Assembly: GCA_945865355.1 (NCBI GenBank)
Contig: CAMBDN010000020.1
Coordinates: 1-17,936, forward strand
DNA from: Legionella genomosp. 1
GTDB lineage: Bacteria > Pseudomonadota > Gammaproteobacteria > Legionellales > Legionellaceae
Direction: 5' to 3'
DNA length: 17,936 nucleotides
In this document: one piece after another, positions 1 to 6,757 of the stretch
How the letters are laid out: each line of letters opens with the position of its first letter
How positions within the stretch are numbered: position 1 is the first letter of the stretch
Program-made: the position numbers and the translations under genes
Notes under the pieces: generated by a model
Database searches by the model: none
The model's input: only the letters and a program-made list of their open reading frames with translations
Told to the model about the DNA's origin: nothing

Positions 1-1154
1 TCAGCAATATCAAAAGGAGTGGTATTGAAAACGACATGATGTTTAAAACGCTCCAACCATCGAATCCGCTCTGAATTTGACGCCGCAAATGCTTTAAGCA
101 GGCGGCCTAACTCCTCCAAACGGTCTTTGCACCGATCTAAGCCTTTATGATCGTCCACTTGCGCATCTGCAAAACATTGTAGTAACTGTTCACAAATGCC
201 GAGCCAAGCCTCCCAAGCAGTTCTAAATTCTTTATTACCTATCACCTGCTCCCAACCGAGACGCTCATCACGGGCAGGCAATGATAACAGCAGCTTTTCA
301 AGGGTTTGATCCAGAGCTACACTTATTTTTTTCAAGGGAAGATTTGCCAAATCTAACAACGGCCACTCCCTTAAGGTATCATCCAACAAATCGCGAAATT
401 GCCGAGTACCAACCCGTTCACCATGAAAATTTGCGGCAATATCGGCTAATTGATGTGCCTCATCAAACACCACCACTTCGCCGCCAGGTAATAACTCTCC
501 AAATCCATCCGATTTTAAACGTGAATCAGCGAAATACAAATGGTGATTAATCACCACGATATCCGCATCCAACGCCCGTTTGCGTGCTTTCATTAGAAAA
601 CAGTCTTGATGGTTGGGGCATTCCGTACCTAAACAATTATCTACCGTTGAGGTAACATAAGGCCAGACAGGTGAGTCCTCATTGATTTCGGGTAACTCGC
701 CTCGCTCTCCATCGGTCAACTGGGCCAATTTGTCCCGTATATGCAAAATTTCATGGCTGCACTGTGGACTAATAAAACGCCCCTCTTCGGCATGTAACTG
801 CACGCGATAACGACACAGATAATTAGCGCGACCTTTTAGGTTTTGCACCCGTGACGACAAGCCCAACGCCCGCACCAACATGGGTAAATCTTTGTGGAAT
901 AACTGATCTTGTAATGTTTTGGTGGCGGTAGAAATAAGGGCTTTTTTGCCACTCAGTAAGCAAGGGATCAAGTATGCAAATGTTTTACCTGTACCCGTAC
1001 CTGCTTCAGCCACTAGTGTGGTTTTTTGATGAATAGCCTGTGCAATCGCCCCAGCCAGTTGAATTTGTTGATCTCTGGGAATAAATCCAGGTACAGCCGT
1101 GGTCAGCCGCCCATTTTTTCCTAAGACTTTCTCACAAGAGGTTACTTCTTCCAC
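1..1154 (-). CDS. yoaA: YoaA/DinG-family Fe-S ATP-dependent DNA helicase (partial, C-terminus outside window)
   Basis: About 384 N-terminal codons of an XPD/DinG-type superfamily 2 helicase are visible; the gene runs off the left edge. Walker A (EAGTGTGKT) lies near residues 50-58 and the DEAH box (VFDEAHQ) near 231-234. Four cysteines at about 114, 174, 179 and 185 (C-x4-C-x5-C for the last three) match the 4Fe-4S cluster of DinG and YoaA. The N-terminal wording (AVPGFIPRDQQ, NCLGTECP, VINHHL) is closer to YoaA than to DinG from memory of those proteins. YoaA-type helicases act on damaged DNA or at stalled forks. No in-frame ATG precedes the conserved part; I chose the GTG at 1154, which overlaps the 3' end of the ferredoxin gene by 13 bp and implies translational coupling. 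The Shine-Dalgarno signal there is weak, so the start is less certain than the identity. Confidence 0.9.
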   Translation of the reverse strand, partial: MEEVTSCEKVLGKNGRLTTAVPGFIPRDQQIQLAGAIAQAIHQKTTLVAEAGTGTGKTFAYLIPCLLSGKKALISTATKTLQDQLFHKDLPMLVRALGLSSRVQNLKGRANYLCRYRVQLHAEEGRFISPQCSHEILHIRDKLAQLTDGERGELPEINEDSPVWPYVTSTVDNCLGTECPNHQDCFLMKARKRALDADIVVINHHLYFADSRLKSDGFGELLPGGEVVVFDEAHQLADIAANFHGERVGTRQFRDLLDDTLREWPLLDLANLPLKKISVALDQTLEKLLLSLPARDERLGWEQVIGNKEFRTAWEAWLGICEQLLQCFADAQVDDHKGLDRCKDRLEELGRLLKAFAASNSERIRWLERFKHHVVFNTTPFDIA

Positions 1155-1477
1155 TCTTTTTCTAAATGTTGTAGTTTCCCTTCAACACCCTCCCACGATT
1201 TTGCATCCACAGGACCATCTTTCTTCACCGTTATATTGGGCCATTTTTTGGCAAGTTCCGCGTTGAGATCGAGAAATTGTCGTTGTTCGTCCGTCAAATC
1301 ATCTTCAGAAACAATCGCATCAACCGGACACTCTGGCTCACATAAGGCACAATCAATACATTCATCAGGGTGGATCACTAAAAAATTAGGCCCTTCATAA
1401 AAACAATCAACAGGGCATACTTCCACGCAATCGGTGTACTTACACTTGATACAACTTTCAGTCACGACAAAGGTCAC
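1142..1477 (-). CDS. fdxA: Seven-iron ferredoxin FdxA (3Fe-4S plus 4Fe-4S)
   Basis: Small electron carrier of the Azotobacter ferredoxin I type. From the chosen start the protein has 111 residues. Cysteines near 9, 12, 17, 21 and 25, then the block ECIDCALCEPECP near 39-51, reproduce the FdI arrangement of one 3Fe-4S and one 4Fe-4S cluster. The C-terminal KLQHLEKEWKK resembles the long tail of this subfamily. A GTG five codons upstream (1492) has no Shine-Dalgarno signal. The GTG at 1477 is preceded by GAGGT at 5-nt spacing and gives the usual family start MTFVV, so I prefer it. The stop lies inside the 5' end of the YoaA-like helicase gene, so two Fe-S proteins share a transcript. The redox partner is unknown. 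Confidence 0.93.
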   Translation of the reverse strand: MTFVVTESCIKCKYTDCVEVCPVDCFYEGPNFLVIHPDECIDCALCEPECPVDAIVSEDDLTDEQRQFLDLNAELAKKWPNITVKKDGPVDAKSWEGVEGKLQHLEKEWKK

Positions 1478-1567
1478 GGTAACCTCATTCACAGTTTTTA
1501 AATGGGTATTATTAAATCATAAGTTTCACTTTGATACTATCGCCTCTGTGCAGAACAATTATTTAAA

Positions 1568-1595
1568 TTGCTTCCTAGCGAAAAAGGTATAAAAT
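1568..1595 (+). promoter_or_regulatory. Putative sigma70 promoter of the 636-residue orphan gene
   Basis: TTGCTT (1568-1573) and TAAAAT (1590-1595) are separated by 16 bp in an AT-rich stretch. The predicted start point near 1602 would give a leader of about 27 nt before the GGAG ribosome binding site at 1617-1620. The hexamers are imperfect and no regulator site is recognisable. Confidence 0.4.
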
Positions 1596-1628
1596 TGTGC
1601 GATAAATTTTATCCATGGAGTAATTATT

Positions 1629-3539
1629 ATGCCCATAATGTTTCATAATCTACGTGAGCAGCTCATTCAGTATAAAGAAGCGGATGGCACCCGCCGCCAA
1701 GACATCATGGATGCGGCCATTAGAGAAATAAATCATTTACCTGCAACCGTTAGCGACAATACGCAGGCAGCGCACATCGCCCAAATAATGGCCTATACCG
1801 CAACGTTAATCAATTATGGTAACGCGTTGCACAGCATTGAACATCAAGATTTCTTTGATATTTTGAGTGACTTTAAAATGCCTGCCATGTTTGATAAAGC
1901 AGAATTCGCGGCGTTAAAAGACTACTTTGAATTTCATCCCGCCCCACCCGCTCCAAAAATGCGGCTAAAAAAACCCATCGACGAAATTCCCACTCCTATC
2001 TGGCAGCTTTTTAGAGAGGCACAAAAAGCACAATTGGTGGCCAAAGGTACAGCACATAAATTTAATTTGGATGAGCTAGACATTCTTAATCCTCCCAAAG
2101 ATCAATTGTACCCACTACCCATGCAAATGATGGGTAAATATGAAAATGGTGCCGTTGACCGAACCAGTGCAAATAGCCGAGGCGAATATCGCTTCAGTAA
2201 ACGTAATGGCTTCTACCTCTTACCGGGTGGTGGAATGATAGAGATTGATCTAACAAACACCCTAGACATCAAATTGTACAAAATGCTTGATGAACATTTA
2301 GAAGAAGAACAAGCTAACTTATGGACTACAGCAGCTGAATATTATAATAAAATTGACAGGAAACTATTTATCGAGGCAATGGAAACATGCATTGAGAATA
2401 CCCCAATGCTTGAAGATATACACCCAAACTTAAGGTCCGATTTGTTAAACTTAATATCTGAGAGACCTCTCCTATCAAATGCTGCCATCCTTGCTGACGT
2501 AATAGAAAAAATTAACCCAATGAATTTCGCTGAATCAATAGCATCTAGCGATAGAGTTACGCTGGAAACTCGTCTCGCTAATTTACGAGCAGCTGTTCAA
2601 GTCGAGACTTTTAAATTAACCGACTTGTATAAACAGGCCTTCGACCACATAAAAAGCAATACTATCGTCAAACAAATTGAACAATTTGGTGACACCCGCG
2701 CTTGTGGTGGCAAACAAATCTCATATAGTGGGCTAATGACAGGTCAACCCTTGGAAGAATGGTTCAAAGAAAAATTAAGCGGCGCTGAAGGCGAGCTGGG
2801 TGATGATCTTACAGGCAGTACCATAGAGCGACTAACATTGCTACAAGCATTATCTAAATTCAATACCATCAAATTTTCACATCTTTTGATAGTCTTGGCG
2901 AATCAGCTTGAATGTTATCATCACAAAACATTGGACATTAATAGCTCCTGGGATAAGCAACAATATGATGATGCACGAATCGCATTAATGATTGGCGCAA
3001 GTCATGTAGCTGAACTTGAAAAAGCATCAACAACAGTTAACAATCAAAATGATTTGAACACAGAAGAAAATGCCTATCAATCAGCACTCCGTGCACTAAC
3101 AAAAAGAGCTACAGCCTGCGATCTGAATAATAAAATGAAGCAGCATCTTATTAAACTTCTCGCTGAAATTAGGACATTAAAAGCGTCAGGTGATGAACAT
3201 ACCGCCGCACTAACTCAAGCGCTAACCGAAACAAATGCCTTACTAGATGGCTCACTAGCCCCGACTGCCTATGAACAAACAGCAAAAACCATGCAAGGCT
3301 ATCCGTCGCAAGGCATGCGTGTGATAGGTGGCATCATGTTAGCCATCAGCTTAATCGCTATCGGGATCGCATTAGCAGGAATCTTCGTACCCATCGCTGC
3401 CGCCACCGCTGGAACCTATGCATTAACAAGTGCTGTTTGCTTTTTTTCAAGCCGACAACAAGGACTCTCTAAGGCAATGAGCCAACTGGCTCATGATAAG
3501 GTTGAAGAAGAGCGTTCGATAACAACCCCTGCCGGTTAG
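1629..3539 (+). CDS. Unrecognised 636-residue protein with C-terminal hydrophobic hairpin; candidate secreted effector
   Basis: I do not recognise this family. Residues 1-560 are hydrophilic and probably mostly helical, with no signal peptide and a proline-rich joint near 102-115 (HPAPPAPK). Residues about 565-608 form one continuous hydrophobic stretch rich in Gly, Ala and Ile with a central Pro, best read as two membrane helices forming a hairpin. A 28-residue polar tail follows, containing GLSKAMSQLA and ending in VEEERSITTPAG. A soluble helical body, a late hydrophobic hairpin and a short tail with a glutamate cluster are seen in many Legionella and Coxiella Dot/Icm substrates, and the glutamate cluster resembles the E-block secretion signal. 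Effector function is inference only. GGAG lies 8 nt before the ATG; a second ATG at 1638 is possible. The gene stands alone between its own promoter and a terminator. Confidence 0.85.
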   Translation: MPIMFHNLREQLIQYKEADGTRRQDIMDAAIREINHLPATVSDNTQAAHIAQIMAYTATLINYGNALHSIEHQDFFDILSDFKMPAMFDKAEFAALKDYFEFHPAPPAPKMRLKKPIDEIPTPIWQLFREAQKAQLVAKGTAHKFNLDELDILNPPKDQLYPLPMQMMGKYENGAVDRTSANSRGEYRFSKRNGFYLLPGGGMIEIDLTNTLDIKLYKMLDEHLEEEQANLWTTAAEYYNKIDRKLFIEAMETCIENTPMLEDIHPNLRSDLLNLISERPLLSNAAILADVIEKINPMNFAESIASSDRVTLETRLANLRAAVQVETFKLTDLYKQAFDHIKSNTIVKQIEQFGDTRACGGKQISYSGLMTGQPLEEWFKEKLSGAEGELGDDLTGSTIERLTLLQALSKFNTIKFSHLLIVLANQLECYHHKTLDINSSWDKQQYDDARIALMIGASHVAELEKASTTVNNQNDLNTEENAYQSALRALTKRATACDLNNKMKQHLIKLLAEIRTLKASGDEHTAALTQALTETNALLDGSLAPTAYEQTAKTMQGYPSQGMRVIGGIMLAISLIAIGIALAGIFVPIAAATAGTYALTSAVCFFSSRQQGLSKAMSQLAHDKVEEERSITTPAG

Positions 3540-3568
3540 GACTAGGAAAAAAATTTATAACACGACCT

Positions 3569-3588
3569 AAGCCCTCGATCGAGGGCTT
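3569..3588 (+). terminator. Rho-independent terminator after the orphan gene
   Basis: The arms AAGCCCTC and GAGGGCTT are perfectly complementary around a GATC loop, followed by TCTAT. The hairpin starts 29 bp after the stop codon. The T-run is short (TTTCT), but the stem is strong. As a perfect palindrome it could also act on the opposite strand. Confidence 0.7.
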
Positions 3589-3636
3589 TCTATCACCTAC
3601 CTGTTGACTCGATCTGCTGGGTCGCGTCAGTTTAAT

Positions 3637-3726
3637 TTATGGTAACTTACTGATTACTTCATCTAGAACGAACTGATGCGCTTCATCAAAGCTCCAATTC
3701 AACTCTATAGGCAATAATGCGGCCAT
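3637..3726 (-). pseudogene. Short 29-codon reading frame, possible fragment of a lost gene
   Basis: A minus-strand frame reads from ATG at 3726 to TAA at 3637 and includes LPIELNWSFDEAHQFVLDE. The composition is protein-like and amphipathic, but there is no Shine-Dalgarno signal and the frame is too short to assign. It abuts the start of the acetyltransferase remnant on the other strand. It could be the tail of a decayed gene, a small protein, or chance. Confidence 0.2.
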
Positions 3727-3730
3727 ATCA

Positions 3731-3922
3731 GAGGAGAGTCATCGCGACCAACAACTTGGAAGCCTTTTACTGAATAAAGTTGAGACAGAAGCTAAATCAA
3801 TAGGGGCTCGCCTTGCGCATTTAGATACATTTGATTGGCAGGCGAAGGATTTTTATTTGAAACAAGGATACGAAATATTTGGTGTTTTAGATGATTGCCC
3901 CACAGGACATAAGCGGTATTAG
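3731..3922 (+). pseudogene. Remnant of a GNAT-family N-acetyltransferase (C-terminal third only)
   Basis: About 63 codons ending in TAG match the C-terminal part of a GNAT acetyltransferase. RDQQLGSLLL fits the acetyl-CoA pyrophosphate-binding region, LAHLDTFDWQAKDFYLKQGY is the typical beta-strand, helix and Tyr segment, and FGVLDDCPTGHKRY is a common ending of this subfamily. GNAT proteins usually have 140-170 residues. Here the frame is closed by TGA at 3674-3676, the residues between that stop and the match do not resemble the N-terminal half, and there is no start codon with a ribosome binding site. I read it as a truncated, non-functional gene. The break near 3725-3735 marks an old rearrangement. 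Confidence 0.75.
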
Positions 3923-4049
3923 ATGAAAAAGGTCTTGTAAATGACAGCAGACAATAAAGAATGAGGGTTAAAGTTGTTTGTGCTTAATGAGTGCTACCGT
4001 AATAAGTAAAGACCCGAAAAGACCCAGAAAAACGTGCAAAAACTGTATA

Positions 4050-4136
4050 TGGTGCCCAGGGCCGGAATCGAACCGGCATGGTGTTACCACCGAGGGATTT
4101 TAAATCCCTTGCGTCTACCTGTTTCGCCACCTGGGC
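4050..4136 (-). tRNA. leuZ: tRNA-Leu (UAA)
   Basis: An 87-nt class II tRNA with encoded CCA. The acceptor GCCCAGG pairs fully with CCTGGGC. The anticodon stem AGGGA/TCCCT carries loop TTTAAAA with anticodon UAA. A long variable arm (CGGTGGTAACACCATG) and a canonical TTCGATT T-loop follow. It is last in the Gly-Cys-Leu cluster, the same order as glyW-cysT-leuZ in Escherichia coli. Confidence 0.97.
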
Positions 4137-4145
4137 ATAAGATGT

Positions 4146-4219
4146 TGGAGGCTGAGGCCGGAATCGGACCGGCGTACGCGGCTTTGCAGGCCGCTGCATG
4201 ACCACTCTGCCACACAGCC
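4146..4219 (-). tRNA. cysT: tRNA-Cys (GCA), with two non-canonical positions
   Basis: A 74-nt tRNA with encoded CCA. The anticodon stem GCGGC/GCCGC encloses CTGCAAA with anticodon GCA, and the discriminator is U73, as expected for tRNA-Cys. Two oddities: the T-loop reads TCCGATT, placing C at position 55 where nearly all elongator tRNAs have U (pseudouridine); and the acceptor GGCTGTG faces CTCAGCC, leaving a U6-U67 mismatch. The neighbouring Leu and Gly tRNAs are canonical at these positions. No second tRNA-Cys gene is visible in the window. Confidence 0.93.
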
Positions 4220-4235
4220 TTAACTGGAAGAAACT

Positions 4236-4350
4236 CACAATAACTTCCTATTTTTGCTATCACCGATAGGTAACTCGAATCCATCAGAAGAACTCGATGA
4301 TCACCATTTATCCGGTGGAAGTATTTACACAAGAATAGGGAGTTATTGTG
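4236..4350. repeat. Structured spacer between tRNA-Cys and tRNA-Gly with 17-bp imperfect inverted repeat
   Basis: CACAATAACTTCCTATT (4236-4252) is the reverse complement of 4334-4350 with one mismatch. The 81-bp interior contains three small perfect hairpins: CTATC-3-GATAG (4257-4269), CATC-10-GATG (4282-4299) and CACC-8-GGTG (4302-4317). Together they could fold into a cloverleaf-like shape closed by a long stem. The spacer is 170 bp. It may be a miniature inverted-repeat element, a processing signal in the tRNA precursor, or an uncharacterised small RNA. Confidence 0.55.
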
Positions 4351-4367
4351 GGCGCCACCCAAAATTA

Positions 4368-4383
4368 GCGACTTAGCAGTCGC
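4368..4383 (-). terminator. Possible terminator or processing hairpin after tRNA-Gly
   Basis: GCGACT and AGTCGC pair around a 4-nt loop, and on the minus strand the stem is followed by TAATTTT. It lies 6 bp past the CCA end of tRNA-Gly. It may attenuate transcription into the downstream tRNAs, or only mark precursor cleavage. Confidence 0.35.
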
Positions 4384-4389
4384 TTGTAT

Positions 4390-4464
4390 TGGAGCGGGAA
4401 ACGAGGCTCGAACTCGCGACCCCAACCTTGGCAAGGTTGTGCTCTACCACTGAGCTATTCCCGC
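4390..4464 (-). tRNA. glyW: tRNA-Gly (GCC)
   Basis: A 75-nt tRNA with encoded CCA. The acceptor GCGGGAA pairs with TTCCCGC, the anticodon stem CAACC/GGTTG encloses TTGCCAA (anticodon GCC), and the T-loop is TTCGAGC. It is first in the cluster, directly after the promoter and pgsA, as in E. coli. Confidence 0.97.
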
Positions 4465-4480
4465 GTCTCTACGGGGTGCC

Positions 4481-4508
4481 ATTCTACCGGAAAATAGTAC
4501 CCTGTCAA
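4481..4508 (-). promoter_or_regulatory. Strong sigma70 promoter of the Gly-Cys-Leu tRNA operon
   Basis: On the minus strand a consensus TTGACA (-35, 4508-4503) and TAGAAT (-10, 4486-4481) are 16 bp apart. A G+C-rich discriminator (GGCACCCCG) follows, as is typical of stable-RNA promoters under stringent (ppGpp/DksA) control. The -35 begins 9 bp after the pgsA stop codon, and transcription would start about 10 nt before tRNA-Gly. Confidence 0.88.
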
Positions 4509-4516
4509 TAATAAAG

Positions 4517-5080
4517 TCACTGTTTTTTAATAAGTTGAGGCCAAGCAATCATGATATAAATCACCATCGACCAAATCGTCAAAATAGCCGACACATATAG
4601 CAAAATAAAGCCAAGTACACCCAAATAGGATGTTGAGGGATAAAATGCCAGCAACAAAAAAAGCGCTACCATTTGTACCGTTGTTTTTACTTTACCAATA
4701 TAACTTACCGTGACACTGGCACGACTACCAATTTCTGCCATCCATTCGCGTAAAGCAGAAATGACAATTTCACGCCCTACAATGATTATCGCCGGCAAAG
4801 TAATGTAATTAATATCTCTTCCACCGACTAGCAGCAATAAACTTGTGGCAACAAGCAATTTATCTGCAACTGGATCAAGAAAAGCTCCGAAGGGAGACAT
4901 TTGCTTCAATTTACGCGCCAAATAACCATCCAACCAATCAGTGAAACTGGCCAAAGCGAAAATAATTGCAGCAGCTACATGTGCCCATTCAAAGGGCACA
5001 TAAAAAACCACAATAAAAACAGGAATGAGTAGAATACGTAGCAACGTTAGCAGATTAGGTAAATTGGTTAATGTACTCAC
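4517..5080 (-). CDS. pgsA: CDP-diacylglycerol-glycerol-3-phosphate 3-phosphatidyltransferase
   Basis: Inner-membrane enzyme that makes phosphatidylglycerophosphate from CDP-diacylglycerol and glycerol-3-phosphate, the committed step to phosphatidylglycerol and cardiolipin. The 187-residue protein matches the family length. The CDP-alcohol phosphatidyltransferase motif D-x2-DG-x2-AR-x8-G-x3-D-x3-D is complete (D48, D51, G52, A55, R56, G65, D69, D73). Hydrophobic segments surround it, and the start MSTLTNLPNLLTLLR is typical. I place the start at GTG 5080, which overlaps the upstream stop as GTGA and has GAGGGG at 5-nt spacing; a GTG at 5086 would sit on top of that signal. It is translationally coupled to the phosphatase gene. 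Confidence 0.95.
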   Translation of the reverse strand: MSTLTNLPNLLTLLRILLIPVFIVVFYVPFEWAHVAAAIIFALASFTDWLDGYLARKLKQMSPFGAFLDPVADKLLVATSLLLLVGGRDINYITLPAIIIVGREIVISALREWMAEIGSRASVTVSYIGKVKTTVQMVALFLLLAFYPSTSYLGVLGFILLYVSAILTIWSMVIYIMIAWPQLIKKQ

Positions 5081-5742
5081 GAACACCCCTCTTTCAATTG
5101 TAAATAGTCGGCCAATTGTCGGTAATCATCAAATACTTCGAGAGCTCCAGCGGCATGTAAGTGCGCTGCCTGTTGATGATAAAAATCAACACCCACAGCA
5201 TCAACACCAATTTGCTTTGCCATCTCAATATCTGATACGGAATCACCAACCATCAGTGTCTCAGCAGCAGTTGCACCAAACTCTTCCATGATTTCTATCA
5301 GCATTTGTGGGCATGGTTTTGTCGGCAATTGCCCTGCCGATCGCGTTATCTTGAAAAAACGATCAAGTCCTGAAGCAAGTAAGGCTCGTTGCAACGACTG
5401 TTGCCCTTTATTGGTCGCAATTCCAAGCTCAATCCCTGCATCATTTATTTGTTGAACGACTTCTTTCGCACCCGGGATAAGGCAGGTCTCCATCGAGCAT
5501 GTCATTAATGACTGCTGCACCTCTTGTAAAAGTTGCTCATGCTGATGAAGCGTTAAATGGGGAAATAATTTTCTGATGGCATGAACCAAACCCAATACAA
5601 CACACTCCCTGGCTAATTGCTCATCAATCTCGCCAAAATGCATACGTTTTGCAACAACTGCAACAGTATTTAAAATTTGACCTAAGGTATCTCCGAGTGT
5701 CCCTTCCCAATCGAATACAACCAAACGATAAGGCCTACTCAT
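5077..5742 (-). CDS. HAD-superfamily phosphatase, phosphoglycolate-phosphatase-like, with Asp-to-Glu in motif I
   Basis: A 221-residue HAD hydrolase of the Gph type. Motif I is FDWEGTLGDT with nucleophile D11, motif II is IATNKG (T110), motif III is the Lys in PTKPCP (K142), and motif IV is VGDSVSDIEMA (D167, D171). The segment between motifs I and II fits a helical cap. Motif I normally reads DxDGT; here the second Asp, the general acid/base, is Glu13. Activity may persist with altered rate or substrate, so I do not name the substrate; phosphoglycolate or a nucleotide are the family defaults. The start is ATG 5742 with a perfect GGAGGT 10 nt upstream. It lies in a minus-strand group between rluC and pgsA and overlaps pgsA by 4 bp. 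Confidence 0.88.
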   Translation of the reverse strand: MSRPYRLVVFDWEGTLGDTLGQILNTVAVVAKRMHFGEIDEQLARECVVLGLVHAIRKLFPHLTLHQHEQLLQEVQQSLMTCSMETCLIPGAKEVVQQINDAGIELGIATNKGQQSLQRALLASGLDRFFKITRSAGQLPTKPCPQMLIEIMEEFGATAAETLMVGDSVSDIEMAKQIGVDAVGVDFYHQQAAHLHAAGALEVFDDYRQLADYLQLKEGCS

Positions 5743-5833
5743 GATGCATCTTACCTCCAAAATGAGGATCGGCTTGGTAATGATGAGCCATGGATCGCGC
5801 CTGAATTAACGTCATATTCTTGCTCGATCCTAA

Positions 5834-6757
5834 TCAACACTCTCTTAACTTCTCGAGTGTTTTTGCAAACCGCTCATCCAACTCGGCCTGAAACTGATAA
5901 TTTTTACCGTTCAGGTTAAATTGAATTGCTCTGGCATGCAAATAAAGTCGATGTTTCGCGCCATCAAAACCTTCAAGCAAAACATCTCCACCATATTTTT
6001 GATCACCAACAATTGGATGCCCAAGATAGGCGCTGTGAACTCTAATTTGATGTGTCCGCCCAGTTTTTGGACTTGCTTCTACAAAAGAAGCATGCTGAAA
6101 ATTCTCAAGTAACCTAAAGTAAGTTTGCGATGCTTTCCCATCATCGTGTACCCGCACCATCCGCTCCCCGGATTTAAGGGTATTTTTCTCCAAAGCCGCA
6201 TCAACAGTAACCGATACGTTCCCTTTCCAGGGATGACATAATACGGCCCAATAGGTCTTTTTCACCAAACGGGATTCAAGCAAAGCTTGGATGGATCGCA
6301 ATGCACTGCGCTTTTTAGCCAACACCAAACAACCCGATGTGTCTTTATCCAAACGATGAACCAATTCTAGATAGGGTAAATCTGTCCGCATTTTACGTAG
6401 AGCCTCGATCACCCCAAGACTTAACCCACTACCACCATGCACGGCAATGCCAGCCGGCTTATTGACTACCAATACGAGATTATCTTCATAAAGTACGCTT
6501 TCGACCAAACGCTCTGCTAAGCGAGTACCGACATGAACCTCTTTTTCTTGTGCCGTTCGTACGGGTGGAATACGAACACTGTCACCCGCACTTAAACGCG
6601 AGCTCGGTTGAGCACGCTTTTTGTTGATGCGCACCTCTCCACCACGAACCATGCGGTATATATGACTTTTTGGCACACCCTTGAGTACACGGATCAAATA
6701 ATTATCCAACCGCTGTCCGTCTTCTTCAGCACTAATTTCTACATATCGTACACTCAT
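5834..6757 (-). CDS. rluC: 23S rRNA pseudouridine synthase RluC
   Basis: A 307-residue RluA-family enzyme. The N-terminal S4 RNA-binding domain covers about 15-75 (QRLDNYLIRVLKG, GGEVRINKKR). The catalytic domain carries HRLDKDTSG with catalytic Asp137, then GRTHQIRVH further on. RluC modifies three uridines near the peptidyl-transferase centre of 23S rRNA (955, 2504 and 2580 in E. coli numbering). The start ATG has AGGT 8 nt upstream. The divergent arrangement with rne is the same as in E. coli and supports RluC over RluD. A TATAAT box on the minus strand (6849-6844) could drive it, but no good -35 is seen. Confidence 0.95.
   Translation of the reverse strand: MSVRYVEISAEEDGQRLDNYLIRVLKGVPKSHIYRMVRGGEVRINKKRAQPSSRLSAGDSVRIPPVRTAQEKEVHVGTRLAERLVESVLYEDNLVLVVNKPAGIAVHGGSGLSLGVIEALRKMRTDLPYLELVHRLDKDTSGCLVLAKKRSALRSIQALLESRLVKKTYWAVLCHPWKGNVSVTVDAALEKNTLKSGERMVRVHDDGKASQTYFRLLENFQHASFVEASPKTGRTHQIRVHSAYLGHPIVGDQKYGGDVLLEGFDGAKHRLYLHARAIQFNLNGKNYQFQAELDERFAKTLEKLREC

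Noticed and set aside
281..550. Plus-strand 89-codon frame
   Set aside because: It is antisense to the YoaA-like helicase, whose motifs are unmistakable.
4236..4350. A fourth, degenerate tRNA in the Gly-Cys spacer
   Set aside because: The fold is cloverleaf-like, but there is no CCA end, no 7-bp acceptor of normal length, no paired T-arm around a TTCGANT loop and no anticodon stem of 5 bp.
3984..4434. Two minus-strand reading frames of 84 and 116 codons
   Set aside because: They run through the Leu, Cys and Gly tRNA genes; translated tRNA sequence explains their Arg/Pro-rich text.
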